From SpSt-539 sp964549445 (GTDB taxonomy: Bacteria > Planctomycetota > Phycisphaerae > UBA1845 > UTPLA1): a DNA stretch of 64,000 nt. The translations under genes and the position numbers were made by a program. The DNA lies in the NCBI GenBank assembly GCA_964549445.1, contig CAZJVS010000009.1, forward strand, positions 68,428 to 132,427, read 5' to 3'. Positions 1 through 9,142 of the stretch are shown in pieces (position 1 is the first letter of the stretch; every line of letters starts with the position of its first letter). The notes beneath the pieces are model-generated. The model had not been told where the DNA came from. It saw only the letters and a list, made by a program, of their open reading frames with translations, and made no database searches.

Positions 1-2802
1 GATCAAGTCGAGCAGGGAGGCGACTTCGCCCTCCGCGGCGGCATCCTCGACGTCCTCGTCTCCGGCGCGGTCGACGCCATCCGCATCGAGTTCTTCGACG
101 ACCTCGTCGAGTCCATCCGCGAGTTCGAAGTCGGCTCCCAGCGCTCCACCCGCCAGCTTCAACGCACGCGCCTTGCCATCCCGCCCGACCCGGCAAAGCT
201 TTCGCACGACCAGACGACTCACTTCTTCGATTTTCTCCCGCCCGAAACGATCATCGTCATCGCCGAGCCGCCCGAGGTTCAGGAGATTGGCCGCACCGTC
301 CTCCAGCGCCTCGGCTCGCCCGTCGGCATGTTCCCCGTCGAGTCCGTCTTCCGAACCGCCGCCCGCTTCAACCAGCTCCACGTCGCCCGCTTCGGCCTCG
401 CCACCGCAAAGGCCGAGCGCACCTTCGCCGCCGAAACCGCTGCCATTGCCGCCTTCGACCCCAAGCCCGCCGACGCCGTCCAGCAACTCGTCGCCCTCGC
501 CGCCGAATCGCGCGTCACCGTCTTCTGCGACAACCAGGGCGAAGCCGACCGCCTGCACGAACTGATCGACCAGGTCGCCGCTGCCGGCGACGGGAAACCG
601 CGGCCAAATATCGAAACCACGATCGGCTTCCTCCATCAGGGCTTCCGCTGGGGCTCGACTGCCCTAGTCGCCAATCGCGAAATCTTCCACCGCTACTCGC
701 AGCGCCACCGCATCCGCCGCGTCGCCACCGGCCGCCCGCTCGACTCGTTCCTCGACCTGCAACCCAACGACTTCGTGGTCCACATCGTCCACGGCATCGC
801 CCAGTTCATCGGTATGAAGACGATGCAGAAGGCCGGCTCAAAAAAGCTGGAGGAGTTCCTCACGCTCCGCTTCGCCGAGTCCGCCCTCATGCACGTCCCG
901 GTCTCGCAGATCGACCTCGTCCAGAAGTACATTGGCGCCGGCGGCGCCCGCCCGCCGCTCTCCAAGCTCGGCGGCACGCGCTGGAAAGCCACCAAGGCCC
1001 GCGTCGAAGAAGCCGTCGGCGACCTCGCCGCCGAACTGCTCCGCACCCAGGCCGAGCGCGACACGCAAAGCGGCGTCGCCTACCCCGCCGACACCGCTTG
1101 GCAGCGCGAGTTCGAGCAATCCTTCCTCTACACCGAAACCCCCGACCAGCTCACCGCCCTCGGCGACATCAAGCGCGACATGACCCGCGGCCGCCCGATG
1201 GACCGCCTGCTCTGCGGCGACGTCGGCTACGGTAAGACCGAACTATCGCTCCGCGCCGCCTTCAAAGTCGTCGAGTTCGGCAAGCAGGTCGCCGTCCTCG
1301 TTCCCACGACTGTTCTCGCCGAACAGCACTGGCAGACGTTCAAGGAACGCATGGCCGACTACCCCTTCCGCATCGAGTGCCTCTCGCGCTTCCGCACGCC
1401 CAAGGAGCAGAAAGACATCCTGCAGCGCGCCGGAAAGGGCCAGGTCGACATCCTCATCGGCACCCATCGCCTGCTTTCGCGTGACGTGCGCTTCACCGAC
1501 CTCGGCCTCGTCGTCATCGACGAAGAGCAGCGCTTCGGCGTCGAGCACAAAGAGCGACTCAAACAGTTCCGCAGCACCGTCGACGTCCTCACCATGACCG
1601 CTACCCCCATCCCCCGCACCCTGCACATGTCGATGATCGGCATCCGTGACATCTCCGCCCTCGCCACGCCGCCCATGGACCGCCGCAGCATCTCCACCAG
1701 CGTCACCCACGCCGGCCCTGATCTCATCCGCGCCGCCGTCCTCCGCGAACTCAACCGCGACGGCCAGGCCTACTTCGTCCACAACCGCGTCCAGTCCATC
1801 GAGCTCATCGCCGACCGGCTCAAGTCGATCGTCCCCGAAGCCCGCTTCCTGATCGGCCACGGCCAGATGCCGCCCGACGAACTCGAAGACGTCATGCTTC
1901 GCTTCGTCCGCCACGAAGCGGACGTGCTGGTCTGCACGACCATCATCGAATCCGGCCTCGACATCCCCAACTGCAACACGATCTTCATCGATCGCGCCGA
2001 CACCTTCGGCCTGGCCGACCTGCACCAGCTCCGCGGCCGCGTCGGCCGCTACAAGCACCGCGCCTATTGCTACCTGCTGCTCTCGCCCGATCGCCCGATC
2101 ACCGACGGCGCCGCCAAGCGCCTCAAGGCCATCGAAGAATTCAGCGAACTCGGCGCCGGCTTCCAGATCGCCATGCGCGACCTCGAAATCCGCGGCGCAG
2201 GCAACCTGCTCGGCTCCGAGCAGTCCGGCCACATCGCCGCCGTCGGCTACGAGATGTATTGCCAGCTATTGGAAGCGGCCGTGAAGCGAATGAAGGGCGA
2301 AAAGCCGCCGCCCACCGCCGACGTTCACCTCGAGCTGAACGTCGAGGCCTACGTCCCGCGTCACTACGTCGCCTCCGACCGCCAGCGAATGGAGGTCTAC
2401 CGCCGCATCACCGGCTGCCGCACCCCGGCCGACGTGCAGCAGTTGGAGACCGATCTGACCGACGCCTTCGGCAAACCCCCGCCGCAGGTCGAAACGCTCC
2501 TGACGCTCGCCGACATCCGCGTCCGCGCCGCGCCATGGAGAATCCGCACCATCCAGCGCCGCGAACCCGACATCATCTTCACGATCGAAGACCTCAAGCT
2601 CGTCGAACCCCTCTTCGCCGGCGCAACCGGCGCCGTCCGCCTCGTCGACGCCAACACAATCCACTGGCGCCTCCCCGATAACTACTTCCACGGCGACACA
2701 CTACTCCGAATCCTGCGGCAGCGGTTTGTGCAAGCCAGTACTCGCTCGTCGGACGCATCGCCCGCCTCTGCACGCCCAAAGGCGGTGAAGTCACGAGCGT
2801 AA
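1..2802 (+). CDS. mfd: Transcription-repair coupling factor Mfd, 5' truncated by window edge
   Basis: SF2 DNA translocase that removes stalled RNA polymerase and recruits UvrA to template-strand lesions. The frame is open from base 1, so the first in-window ATG (328) is internal. The visible 933 residues lack roughly the first 200 of a typical ~1150-residue Mfd. The start of the window (GDFALRGGILDVL, then IEFFDDLVESIR) matches the end of the UvrB-homology module. The RNA-polymerase-interacting domain follows around bases 730-930. The helicase core shows Walker A GDVGYGKTE (1216-1242), the DEEQ box (1519-1530), TATPIPRTL, and the QLRGRVGR motif VI. The TRCF C-terminal domain ends the protein. 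trxB follows 76 nt downstream with its own promoter, so the two are probably separate transcripts. Confidence 0.97.
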   Translation, partial: DQVEQGGDFALRGGILDVLVSGAVDAIRIEFFDDLVESIREFEVGSQRSTRQLQRTRLAIPPDPAKLSHDQTTHFFDFLPPETIIVIAEPPEVQEIGRTVLQRLGSPVGMFPVESVFRTAARFNQLHVARFGLATAKAERTFAAETAAIAAFDPKPADAVQQLVALAAESRVTVFCDNQGEADRLHELIDQVAAAGDGKPRPNIETTIGFLHQGFRWGSTALVANREIFHRYSQRHRIRRVATGRPLDSFLDLQPNDFVVHIVHGIAQFIGMKTMQKAGSKKLEEFLTLRFAESALMHVPVSQIDLVQKYIGAGGARPPLSKLGGTRWKATKARVEEAVGDLAAELLRTQAERDTQSGVAYPADTAWQREFEQSFLYTETPDQLTALGDIKRDMTRGRPMDRLLCGDVGYGKTELSLRAAFKVVEFGKQVAVLVPTTVLAEQHWQTFKERMADYPFRIECLSRFRTPKEQKDILQRAGKGQVDILIGTHRLLSRDVRFTDLGLVVIDEEQRFGVEHKERLKQFRSTVDVLTMTATPIPRTLHMSMIGIRDISALATPPMDRRSISTSVTHAGPDLIRAAVLRELNRDGQAYFVHNRVQSIELIADRLKSIVPEARFLIGHGQMPPDELEDVMLRFVRHEADVLVCTTIIESGLDIPNCNTIFIDRADTFGLADLHQLRGRVGRYKHRAYCYLLLSPDRPITDGAAKRLKAIEEFSELGAGFQIAMRDLEIRGAGNLLGSEQSGHIAAVGYEMYCQLLEAAVKRMKGEKPPPTADVHLELNVEAYVPRHYVASDRQRMEVYRRITGCRTPADVQQLETDLTDAFGKPPPQVETLLTLADIRVRAAPWRIRTIQRREPDIIFTIEDLKLVEPLFAGATGAVRLVDANTIHWRLPDNYFHGDTLLRILRQRFVQASTRSSDASPASARPKAVKSRA

Positions 2803-2806
2803 CCCT

Positions 2807-2835
2807 CTGGCATCCAACCCATCAGCCCCTATGAT
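2807..2835 (+). promoter_or_regulatory. Putative sigma70-type promoter of trxB
   Basis: A CTGGCA hexamer (2807-2812) and TATGAT (2830-2835) are separated by 17 nt in the mfd-trxB gap. Transcription would begin near 2842, giving a leader of about 37 nt that contains the trxB Shine-Dalgarno AGGAG (2868-2872). Inferred from spacing and hexamers only. Confidence 0.4.
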
Positions 2836-2878
2836 CTGTGCCCCGCATGCCACGCGGGAGCCCACACAGGAGTGCAGC

Positions 2879-3844
2879 ATGCCCGAAAAACTCGTCATCA
2901 TCGGCTCCGGCCCCGCCGGGCTCACCGCCGCCCTCTACGCCTCGCGGGCCGCCCTCAACCCGCTCATGTTCGAGGGATTCTCGGCCGGCGGCCTCATCCC
3001 CGGCGGCCAGCTCATGTTCACCACCGACGTCGAGAACTACCCCGGCTTCCCCAAGGGCATCCTCGGCCCCGACCTGATGAAAAACTTCCGCGACCAGGCC
3101 GAGCGCTTTGGCACGCGCTACATCACGCAGGACGTCATCGAGGCCGATTTCCGCAAGCGCCCCTTTACCATCAAGAGCGACGACCACACCGTCCAGGCCC
3201 ACGCGGTGATCATCGCCACCGGCGCCCGCGCCAACTGGCTCAACCTTGAAAATGAGCAGCGCCTCGCCAAGACGGGCGGCGGCGTCTCGGCCTGCGCGGT
3301 CTGCGACGGCGCTCTGCCGATCTTCCGAAATCAGGAAGTGGCCGTCGTCGGCGGCGGCGATTCCGCCATCGAAGAGGGCAGCTACCTCACCAAGTTCGCC
3401 AAGAAGGTCTACCTCATCCACCGCCGCGACGAACTCCGCGCCAGCAAGGCCATGCAGGACCGCTTCTTCCGCCTCGTCGAAGAAAAGAAGATGGAACCGG
3501 TCTGGGACAGCGCCGTCGTCGACGTCCTCGGCGCCGAAGCCATCACCGGACTGAAGCTCAAACACGCCAAGACCGGCCAGCACCGCGAGCTGCCCGTCAA
3601 GGGCCTCTTCCTCGCCATCGGCCATACCCCCAACACCGAACTCTTCACCGGCCAGATCGACCTCGACGACAAAAAGTACATCAAGCTCTCGAAGCTGCCC
3701 TCCACCGCAACCAACATCGAAGGCGTCTTCGCCGCCGGCGACGTAGCCGACCACATCTACCGCCAGGCCGTCACGGCCGCGGGAACCGGCTGCATGTCCG
3801 CCCTCGACGCCGAACGCTGGCTGGCAGCACAAAACATCCACTAA
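2879..3844 (+). CDS. trxB: Thioredoxin reductase
   Basis: NADPH-dependent FAD flavoenzyme that reduces thioredoxin in the cytoplasm. The 321-residue protein has the usual low-molecular-weight TrxB length. It shows an N-terminal FAD-binding GSGPAG motif, the redox pair CAVC at residues 139-142, and the NADPH-binding GGGDSA motif just after it. The C-terminal FAD motif is FAAGDVADHIYRQ. The ATG at 2879 is chosen over an upstream in-frame start at 2831 because AGGAG sits 6 nt before it and the protein then starts right at the nucleotide-binding strand (MPEKLVIIGSG). It is flanked by mfd and a zinc-ribbon protein with no thioredoxin gene beside it. Confidence 0.96.
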   Translation: MPEKLVIIGSGPAGLTAALYASRAALNPLMFEGFSAGGLIPGGQLMFTTDVENYPGFPKGILGPDLMKNFRDQAERFGTRYITQDVIEADFRKRPFTIKSDDHTVQAHAVIIATGARANWLNLENEQRLAKTGGGVSACAVCDGALPIFRNQEVAVVGGGDSAIEEGSYLTKFAKKVYLIHRRDELRASKAMQDRFFRLVEEKKMEPVWDSAVVDVLGAEAITGLKLKHAKTGQHRELPVKGLFLAIGHTPNTELFTGQIDLDDKKYIKLSKLPSTATNIEGVFAAGDVADHIYRQAVTAAGTGCMSALDAERWLAAQNIH

Positions 3845-3872
3845 CGCGCGAGGCGGTGTCTAGAATGCACCG

Positions 3873-4616
3873 ATGCCCGCCACACTCCCCGACGACGCCC
3901 GCTGCCGGAAATGCGGCTATCTATTGCGTGGTCTGACGGAAAACCGCTGCCCCGAATGCGGCCGGCCGTTCGATCCCACCGATCTGGGAACGGTCAGGTA
4001 CATCGGCCTGTCGGTGTCGACGCGTCGCTGGGCTCGCGCGCCGTGCATGGCCGAGGTGATCGCGGTACTCATTGTCGCAATCCTGATGCTCGTATTTCGA
4101 AGCCGTCCCACCGCGACAATTCGTGGCGAGCCTTACTTTCCTGCGCTCTGGGTAGCGTGGGTCGCGCCCGCGCTCGTGTGGTGGTGGGGATTGCGTGTGC
4201 TGTCTCGTCTCCGTTGGCTTCGACTTCCAGCGGACTCGCGCGGGCCAGATCGAAGAGATCGGCGCGTTTGGCGCTGGTGTGTTTTGCCACTCTGTCTGGC
4301 TGCCGTGGTGTCGTGCGCGTTCTACGAGTGGCCGCAGGCCGTTCGGTTCCGACTCAGCGAATCCGCACTCGCTCGGGAGGCCAGTCGGCTGCAGGCCATG
4401 CATCTGCAAGACCCGAACTCCGGCGTTTACGTCGACTATGGGCGTTGGATCGGGCTCTACTACGTTTGGGGCGCCAGTATCGTTCCGCACGGCCGATGGA
4501 TTCACTTCGGGGTCGACGAGCCCGGCCGCGGCGGGCTCGCTTTCGATATGCTGAGATTGCCGAATTGTTGTCCTGGCGATCTGCCCCGTGGCTGGAACCG
4601 ATATGATTCCTACTAA
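3873..4616 (+). CDS. Zinc-ribbon multi-pass membrane protein of unknown function
   Basis: 247 residues. The N-terminus carries a rubredoxin-like zinc ribbon, CRKCGYLLRG followed by CPECG (about residues 10-30), of the type very common in planctomycetes. About three hydrophobic segments follow (near residues 55-75, 90-110 and 130-150) and then a hydrophilic C-terminal part. Function unknown. It is probably a distant relative of the five proteins at 60.5-63.5 kb, but there the ribbon is C-terminal. No Shine-Dalgarno precedes the ATG; instead TAGAAT (3861-3866) lies 6 nt upstream, which would fit a leaderless transcript. Confidence 0.75.
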   Translation: MPATLPDDARCRKCGYLLRGLTENRCPECGRPFDPTDLGTVRYIGLSVSTRRWARAPCMAEVIAVLIVAILMLVFRSRPTATIRGEPYFPALWVAWVAPALVWWWGLRVLSRLRWLRLPADSRGPDRRDRRVWRWCVLPLCLAAVVSCAFYEWPQAVRFRLSESALAREASRLQAMHLQDPNSGVYVDYGRWIGLYYVWGASIVPHGRWIHFGVDEPGRGGLAFDMLRLPNCCPGDLPRGWNRYDSY

Positions 4617-4707
4617 ACCCGCACACCAGCGTTGATAGCCTCGCATCGCGCCGATGTTGCGCTTGGGATCACTTCAAGCACACCCCCGCTTTCCGCCGAA
4701 CAATACC

Positions 4708-4736
4708 TTGACGTGATGCGTAACTCTTGCTATCCT
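4708..4736 (+). promoter_or_regulatory. Putative sigma70 promoter for the HEAT-repeat protein gene
   Basis: TTGACG (4708-4713) and TATCCT (4731-4736) are separated by exactly 17 nt, the best -35/-10 pair in this part of the window. Transcription would start near 4743, leaving a leader of about 120 nt before the ATG at 4865. I see no recognisable riboswitch in that leader. Confidence 0.5.
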
Positions 4737-4864
4737 AAGTGGTTGTAAGTCAGCCCCGTGCCTCGGGTGCTCGGCCAGCGCTGTCGGCCGGCCCTGCGGC
4801 AATAAGCCCGGCGGATTTCCCACAAAACTTTCGGCCCGCTCACGATCAACCAAGGAGCCCGCGA

Positions 4865-7339
4865 ATGACTTCATCCCGTTTTCTACTCGGACGCATCGCT
4901 CTCATCGGCCTCGCAGCGCTCCTCTTCGCGCCCGCCGCCCGCGCGCAGGAAATCACCGACGACATGGTCGGCCAGAACGAAGTTGCCTGGCAGGTCTGGT
5001 CCACCGCCATGCAGTTCGTCGAGCGCGGCAAGTTCGACGACGCCAAGAAGGGCTTCGACGCCATCGCCGACATGAAGCTCTCCGACCTCCGCCTCGCCCT
5101 CATGGCCGACCGCACGGGCACCCTCCGCTTGGAGGAGGCCGTCAAGGACGACAAGCTCGGCGACTCCGCCAAGAAGCTCCTCGCCCAGATCACCAACGGC
5201 CGCCGCCAGCGGCAACTCGCCGAAGACGGCTACCACTTCGCCGCCATCGGCCGCTTCAACTACGCCGACGCCAACTTCAAGGCCCTCGTCGACTCCAATC
5301 CCGACCCGGTCGCGCTGCTTGAACTCTCGCGCTACAACCCCGCCCGCACCCAGACGCTCGTCCGCCTCGTCGCCAACGCCGACGTCGGCCCGTCTGCGAA
5401 GTTGATGCTCAAGATCCTGCAGGAAGGCGAGCGCGGCCTCCGCACCGACCCGGCCGAGATCGAGACCAACATCGAACGCCTCGGCGGTCCGCCTCGCGTC
5501 GTTTACGAAGCGACCAACAACCTCAAGGCCTCCGGCGAATACGCCATCCCGCACCTGATCGCCTATTTGCAAAACCCCAAGAAGCGCGAGCTTCACCCAG
5601 CCATCATCCAGCTTCTGCCGCTCATGGGCCGCCCGGCTCTCAACCCAATGGTCCAGGCCCTCGCGATGAAAGACCAGGTCACCCGCGAAATCCTCGTCCG
5701 CGCCCTTGGCGCGATCGGCTACGCCCAGGCCGCCCCATATCTCGCGCGCGTCGCGAATGCCGACGCCGGCGCATCCGCACAGGTTAAGACGGCCGCCAAT
5801 GAGGCGCTCGCCCAAGTGAATAAGACCGGCACCGCCGACCCCGCCGTGCTCTTCCGCATGCTGGCCGACGGCTACTACAAGGACGCCGAGTCCCTCGCCG
5901 CCGATCCGCGGATCGACGACGCCAACGTCTGGTACTTCGACGACGGAGCCCAGGAGCTGCGCTTCATCCCCGTCCCCCGGCCCATCTATAACGACGTCAT
6001 GGCCATGCGCTCGGCCGAGGCCGCCCTCGCCCTCGCCAACACCGACGCCGAGTCGATCGCCCTCTGGGTCGCCTCCAACTTCCGCCGCGAAGCCAAGCTC
6101 GGCATGGACGTCGAGTCCGAATCGGCCTCGCCGCTCGCAAAGAAGGACGCGACCAAGCCCGACGACTACCCGCGCTCGATCTACTTCGCCCGTGCCGCCG
6201 GCCCGCTCTACAACCACCTCGCTCTGTGGCGCGCCGTGAACGACCGTGAAGCCGGCGTCGCCCTCGGCACGATCGCCGCCCTCGCCGCCACGGCCGGCCC
6301 CGTCAGCTTGGTCGGCCCCGAAGACTACAAGCAGGCGCTGGTCAAGGCCCTGGAGTTCCCCTCGCGCCTCGTCCGGACCAAGGCCGCTCTCGCACTCGCC
6401 CGCAGTCTGCCGCCCTCCGAGTTCGCCGGCGCACAGAACGTCATCCCCGCCCTCGCCGAGGCCCTCGGCCAGTCAAGCAATCGATTCGCCGTCCTCGCCG
6501 ACCCCAATTCGCAGACTCGCAACGAGTTCCAGGCCCTTCTCCGCGCCATGGGCTTTGAAGTCTTCTCCGACGCCAACCTCTTCTCCGCGATGGAGCTCGC
6601 TCGCAAGGCCAACGTCCCCGGCATCGACGCCGTCCTGATCGCCAGCGACATCAAGTCGCCCTCGATGGAAGAGGCCGTCAAGGCCGTCCGCGAGAAGCTC
6701 GAAACCGCGTCGGTCCCGATCCTGATCGTCAGCAAGGCCGAGCAGACCGGCGCGGCGTCCGACCTCGCCGCCCGCTCCCGCGGCGTCGAATCCGTCGTCT
6801 CGTCCATCCTCGCCCTCGATGCGCAGGACAAGATCGAGCGGACAGTCGCCCAGCGGCTGGCCGACGCCTCGGCCGCCCTCGGCATGAAGCCGCTCGACAA
6901 GGAAAACTCGATCGACCTCGCCCTCCAATCCGCCGACGCCCTGCGTCTCATCGGCGTCTCCCGCTCCTCGGTCTTCGACTTCGGCCGCGCCGAAGGCTCG
7001 CTGATCGGCGCGCTGGCCCAGCCAAACGAAGCCCTGCGGATCAAGGCCGCATCGGTCCTCGCGCTGCTCGGAACCCCCGGCGCGCAGAAGGCGATCGCCC
7101 AGGCCGCCCTTAACGACCAGAACAGCAAGACCCAGCGGATCGCGGCCTTCGCCTCCCTCGCTGAAGCCGCCCGCCTGAACGGCAACAAGCTCGACCAGAA
7201 GCTCGTCGATCAGGTCGTCAGCGTCGCCGAAACCGCCAAGGACCTCGACATCCGCACCGCCGCCTCGCAGGCCCTCGGCGCCATGAACCTCACCAACAAC
7301 CAGGCCAGCGAAATCATCCGCGCCCAGTCGCGCGGGTGA
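4865..7339 (+). CDS. Exported HEAT-repeat protein with an embedded receiver-like domain
   Basis: 824 residues. The ATG at 4865 has AAGGAG (4852-4857) 7 nt upstream and opens a clear signal peptide (MTSSRFLLGRIALIGLAALL, cleavage expected after ...ARAQ). An upstream in-frame start at 4739 would bury this signal. The body is mostly alpha-helical HEAT/armadillo-type repeats, visible as 'IPHLIAYLQN', 'MGRPALNPMV', 'EILVRALGAIG' and again near the end as 'LRIKAASVLALLGTPGAQKA'. Between the two repeat blocks, about residues 541-640, lies a segment with receiver-domain (CheY-like) strand and helix order: FAVLADPNSQTRNEF, then DAVLIASDIKSP, then VPILIVSKAE. The usual phospho-acceptor Asp position is not clearly kept. 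Probably an exported scaffold or adaptor; role unknown. Confidence 0.8.
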   Translation: MTSSRFLLGRIALIGLAALLFAPAARAQEITDDMVGQNEVAWQVWSTAMQFVERGKFDDAKKGFDAIADMKLSDLRLALMADRTGTLRLEEAVKDDKLGDSAKKLLAQITNGRRQRQLAEDGYHFAAIGRFNYADANFKALVDSNPDPVALLELSRYNPARTQTLVRLVANADVGPSAKLMLKILQEGERGLRTDPAEIETNIERLGGPPRVVYEATNNLKASGEYAIPHLIAYLQNPKKRELHPAIIQLLPLMGRPALNPMVQALAMKDQVTREILVRALGAIGYAQAAPYLARVANADAGASAQVKTAANEALAQVNKTGTADPAVLFRMLADGYYKDAESLAADPRIDDANVWYFDDGAQELRFIPVPRPIYNDVMAMRSAEAALALANTDAESIALWVASNFRREAKLGMDVESESASPLAKKDATKPDDYPRSIYFARAAGPLYNHLALWRAVNDREAGVALGTIAALAATAGPVSLVGPEDYKQALVKALEFPSRLVRTKAALALARSLPPSEFAGAQNVIPALAEALGQSSNRFAVLADPNSQTRNEFQALLRAMGFEVFSDANLFSAMELARKANVPGIDAVLIASDIKSPSMEEAVKAVREKLETASVPILIVSKAEQTGAASDLAARSRGVESVVSSILALDAQDKIERTVAQRLADASAALGMKPLDKENSIDLALQSADALRLIGVSRSSVFDFGRAEGSLIGALAQPNEALRIKAASVLALLGTPGAQKAIAQAALNDQNSKTQRIAAFASLAEAARLNGNKLDQKLVDQVVSVAETAKDLDIRTAASQALGAMNLTNNQASEIIRAQSRG

Positions 7340-7569
7340 CGTAGTCGCGGCTTCCAAACCGTGTGACGACCCGAGTGCGCTACCGCAATCTCTGGCAACC
7401 GCTCATACTCGCCCCACTGGCGATTGCTTTGGCCGCCGCACTGCTGATCAACACGTGCCGATGATGCGGCTCTGCTGCACGCGACCAGCGTTCCGCATCG
7501 CTCAGATGTGCGAGTGTACAATCGGGGGCTGCTGGTCGAGCTTGGCCGTGCAGACCTTCAGCGGGAATC

Positions 7570-7758
7570 ATGAAAGAGCACAAGACGACACCCAAAGCGT
7601 ATTGGAACATGAATACCGGCGAATTGGCCCGCGCGACCACCGGGCTCGATGCTGAGTTCGTATCCGACCAATTCGGCCTGCCGCCCCCGGCAGCCCGCGC
7701 TGGTTGGCGGCGAGCGAAACGAGGCCGGCCACCGCGCGGCCAAGGTCACCGCAAGTAG
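7570..7758 (+). pseudogene. Truncated CopG/ribbon-helix-helix-like antitoxin N-terminus
   Basis: 62 codons. The sequence WNMNTGELARATTGLD, then FVSDQFGLPPPAARAGWRRA and KRGRPPRGQGHRK resembles the N-terminal region that in many bacteria precedes a CopG-type ribbon-helix-helix domain (tryptophan-threonine-ELA..T..fD, then RARW.RAKR-KRGRP). Here the frame stops right after KRGRP..GQG, exactly where the DNA-binding strand (ISVS-type) should begin, so the gene looks broken. A TACAAT hexamer at 7515-7520 could be a relic promoter. The match is from memory of the family, not a search; no partner toxin is visible nearby. Confidence 0.45.
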
Positions 7759-7771
7759 CTGGCGGGTTTTC

Positions 7772-8341
7772 ATGACCAGGGCTAAACGCGTTCTCGGATG
7801 TTTGGCGGGTGTTTCCGCATCGGTCGTGATTTGTGCCGCGATCGTGCCGCGCGCGTGCGATTTGGACAGACCATACTTCTACACGCAGGGGCGCGACCAT
7901 GGGTTGCTTAACCGATCGTGGTATCCGAGCCTGCCGTTTCGTGATCCTGCCGGAAACATCTTGTACTTTGATCACCCGACCAATTCAGCCGTGTTGATCG
8001 AAACTACCATTCCGATCGATAGCTCCATACCGATTCCGAAGTCGAATCCCCGGCGCGCCACGCTGCTACCCAATACCCTTTGGGCTACGACTGTGGAATG
8101 CAGACACAACCGATTGATAATCATAGGTAGAGATGGTCGCGTCTTCGACGCGCCCCTGTTTCCCAACGAATTGAAGAGGTGGTATCAGTCGCCGCAGTTC
8201 CGAAGAGCGCTTCATGAACCGTTCTCCGTAACGCTCATTGACGCAATCGCTGCGAACTATCGAGGCGTCGATCGAGCAGGGGTCCTGGATGCCCTCGGAC
8301 GCTCGGGAGCGAATCCCACAAGCGACGCGGCGCACGATTAA
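7772..8341 (+). CDS. Hypothetical protein with N-terminal membrane anchor or signal
   Basis: 189 residues from the ATG at 7772. The N-terminus MTRAKRVLGCLAGVSASVVI has two basic residues and a hydrophobic stretch, so a signal peptide or anchor is likely. The remainder is soluble with no motif I recognise (LPFRDPAGNILYFDHPTNSA, DGRVFDAPLFPNEL). An in-frame start at 7649 was not used because it would put about 40 non-hydrophobic residues ahead of the signal. No strong Shine-Dalgarno is visible. Codon use is less GC-biased than the neighbours, which may indicate relaxed selection or acquisition. Function unknown. Confidence 0.5.
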   Translation: MTRAKRVLGCLAGVSASVVICAAIVPRACDLDRPYFYTQGRDHGLLNRSWYPSLPFRDPAGNILYFDHPTNSAVLIETTIPIDSSIPIPKSNPRRATLLPNTLWATTVECRHNRLIIIGRDGRVFDAPLFPNELKRWYQSPQFRRALHEPFSVTLIDAIAANYRGVDRAGVLDALGRSGANPTSDAAHD

Positions 8342-8464
8342 CGAGTCATATGCGGGGTGATTGAATAATAAACTCTTCGCGCCGCGGTGGCGTACCTGCA
8401 TCCGCCGCACTCGTCTTTCTACTTGACGATTCCGGCGTTGATCGTCCGGTGCCGGGCGCGCCGA

Positions 8465-9058
8465 CTATGCCGGCCGCAGCGGCGAACAACTCGACTCCGT
8501 CTTCACCGCCTCCAATACATCCATCGTCTGCGAATACACCAGCAGCCGCGCGCCGACCCGCGCGTGCCGCGCGAAGATCGCGTGACACCAATCCACCTGG
8601 TCCGGCCACGGAAACACAAACACAACGTCGAACGTGTTGAGCGCCCGCCCCATCAGCGCGTACGCATCCGCCCCATCCAGCCGCAGCGGCCCATCCGTCT
8701 CGATCGACGTGGCGTCCTCTCGCTCCTCGAGCGGCAGAAAGTTGCCCTCAACGAAGCGGGCCGCACCGCCAAACCGCGCGGCGAGTTCTTGCGCGACACC
8801 CACCAGTTTCGAATCGATCTCAATCCCGAACGACTCGTACCCCATCAGCCCCGCCATGATCGCAATCGTCCCGATCCCGCTTCCCCATTCCAGAAACGCC
8901 AAACCCCGCCCCCCATATTTCACCAGCTCGTCATGAACCGCGCACGCATCCGCCGCCGCAAACGGCCGATCCGGCGCGGCGTATTCCGTCGGCAACCGGC
9001 CGCGAATCCTCTCCGCCTCCGCCAGCAATTTGTCAATCTGTGGCGATCGCCGGGCCAT
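8465..9058 (-). CDS. Class I SAM-dependent methyltransferase
   Basis: 197 residues. Motif I of the Rossmann-like methyltransferase fold is clear: FLEWGSGIGTIAIMAGLMG followed by the acidic end of strand 2 (SFGIEID). Later strands FVEGNFLPL, TFDVVFVFPWP and GARLLVYSQ fit motifs II-IV. The DVVFVFPWP segment stands where many small-molecule or protein methyltransferases keep a catalytic (N/D)PP(Y/W)-like loop. The substrate cannot be told from sequence. The gene is divergent from the exported-protein gene at 9317, and the 258-nt gap between them holds nested inverted repeats. Confidence 0.8.
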   Translation of the reverse strand: MARRSPQIDKLLAEAERIRGRLPTEYAAPDRPFAAADACAVHDELVKYGGRGLAFLEWGSGIGTIAIMAGLMGYESFGIEIDSKLVGVAQELAARFGGAARFVEGNFLPLEEREDATSIETDGPLRLDGADAYALMGRALNTFDVVFVFPWPDQVDWCHAIFARHARVGARLLVYSQTMDVLEAVKTESSCSPLRPA

Positions 9059-9142
9059 TTACCGGTCGCAGTGCATGAAAAGCCGGCCCATTCCGCCCGT
9101 TAACTTGGCGTGCGAGCAGGTGCTAAGTTCAGCCGCTTCCGT

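Noticed and set aside
328..2802. Start of mfd at the first in-window ATG
   Set aside because: The same frame is open from base 1 and encodes conserved Mfd sequence before 328, so the ATG is internal.
7363..7464. 33-codon GTG frame with a hydrophobic stretch (LILAPLAIALAAALL)
   Set aside because: Could be a small membrane peptide, but there is no ribosome site, no family match and it lies in a decayed zone.
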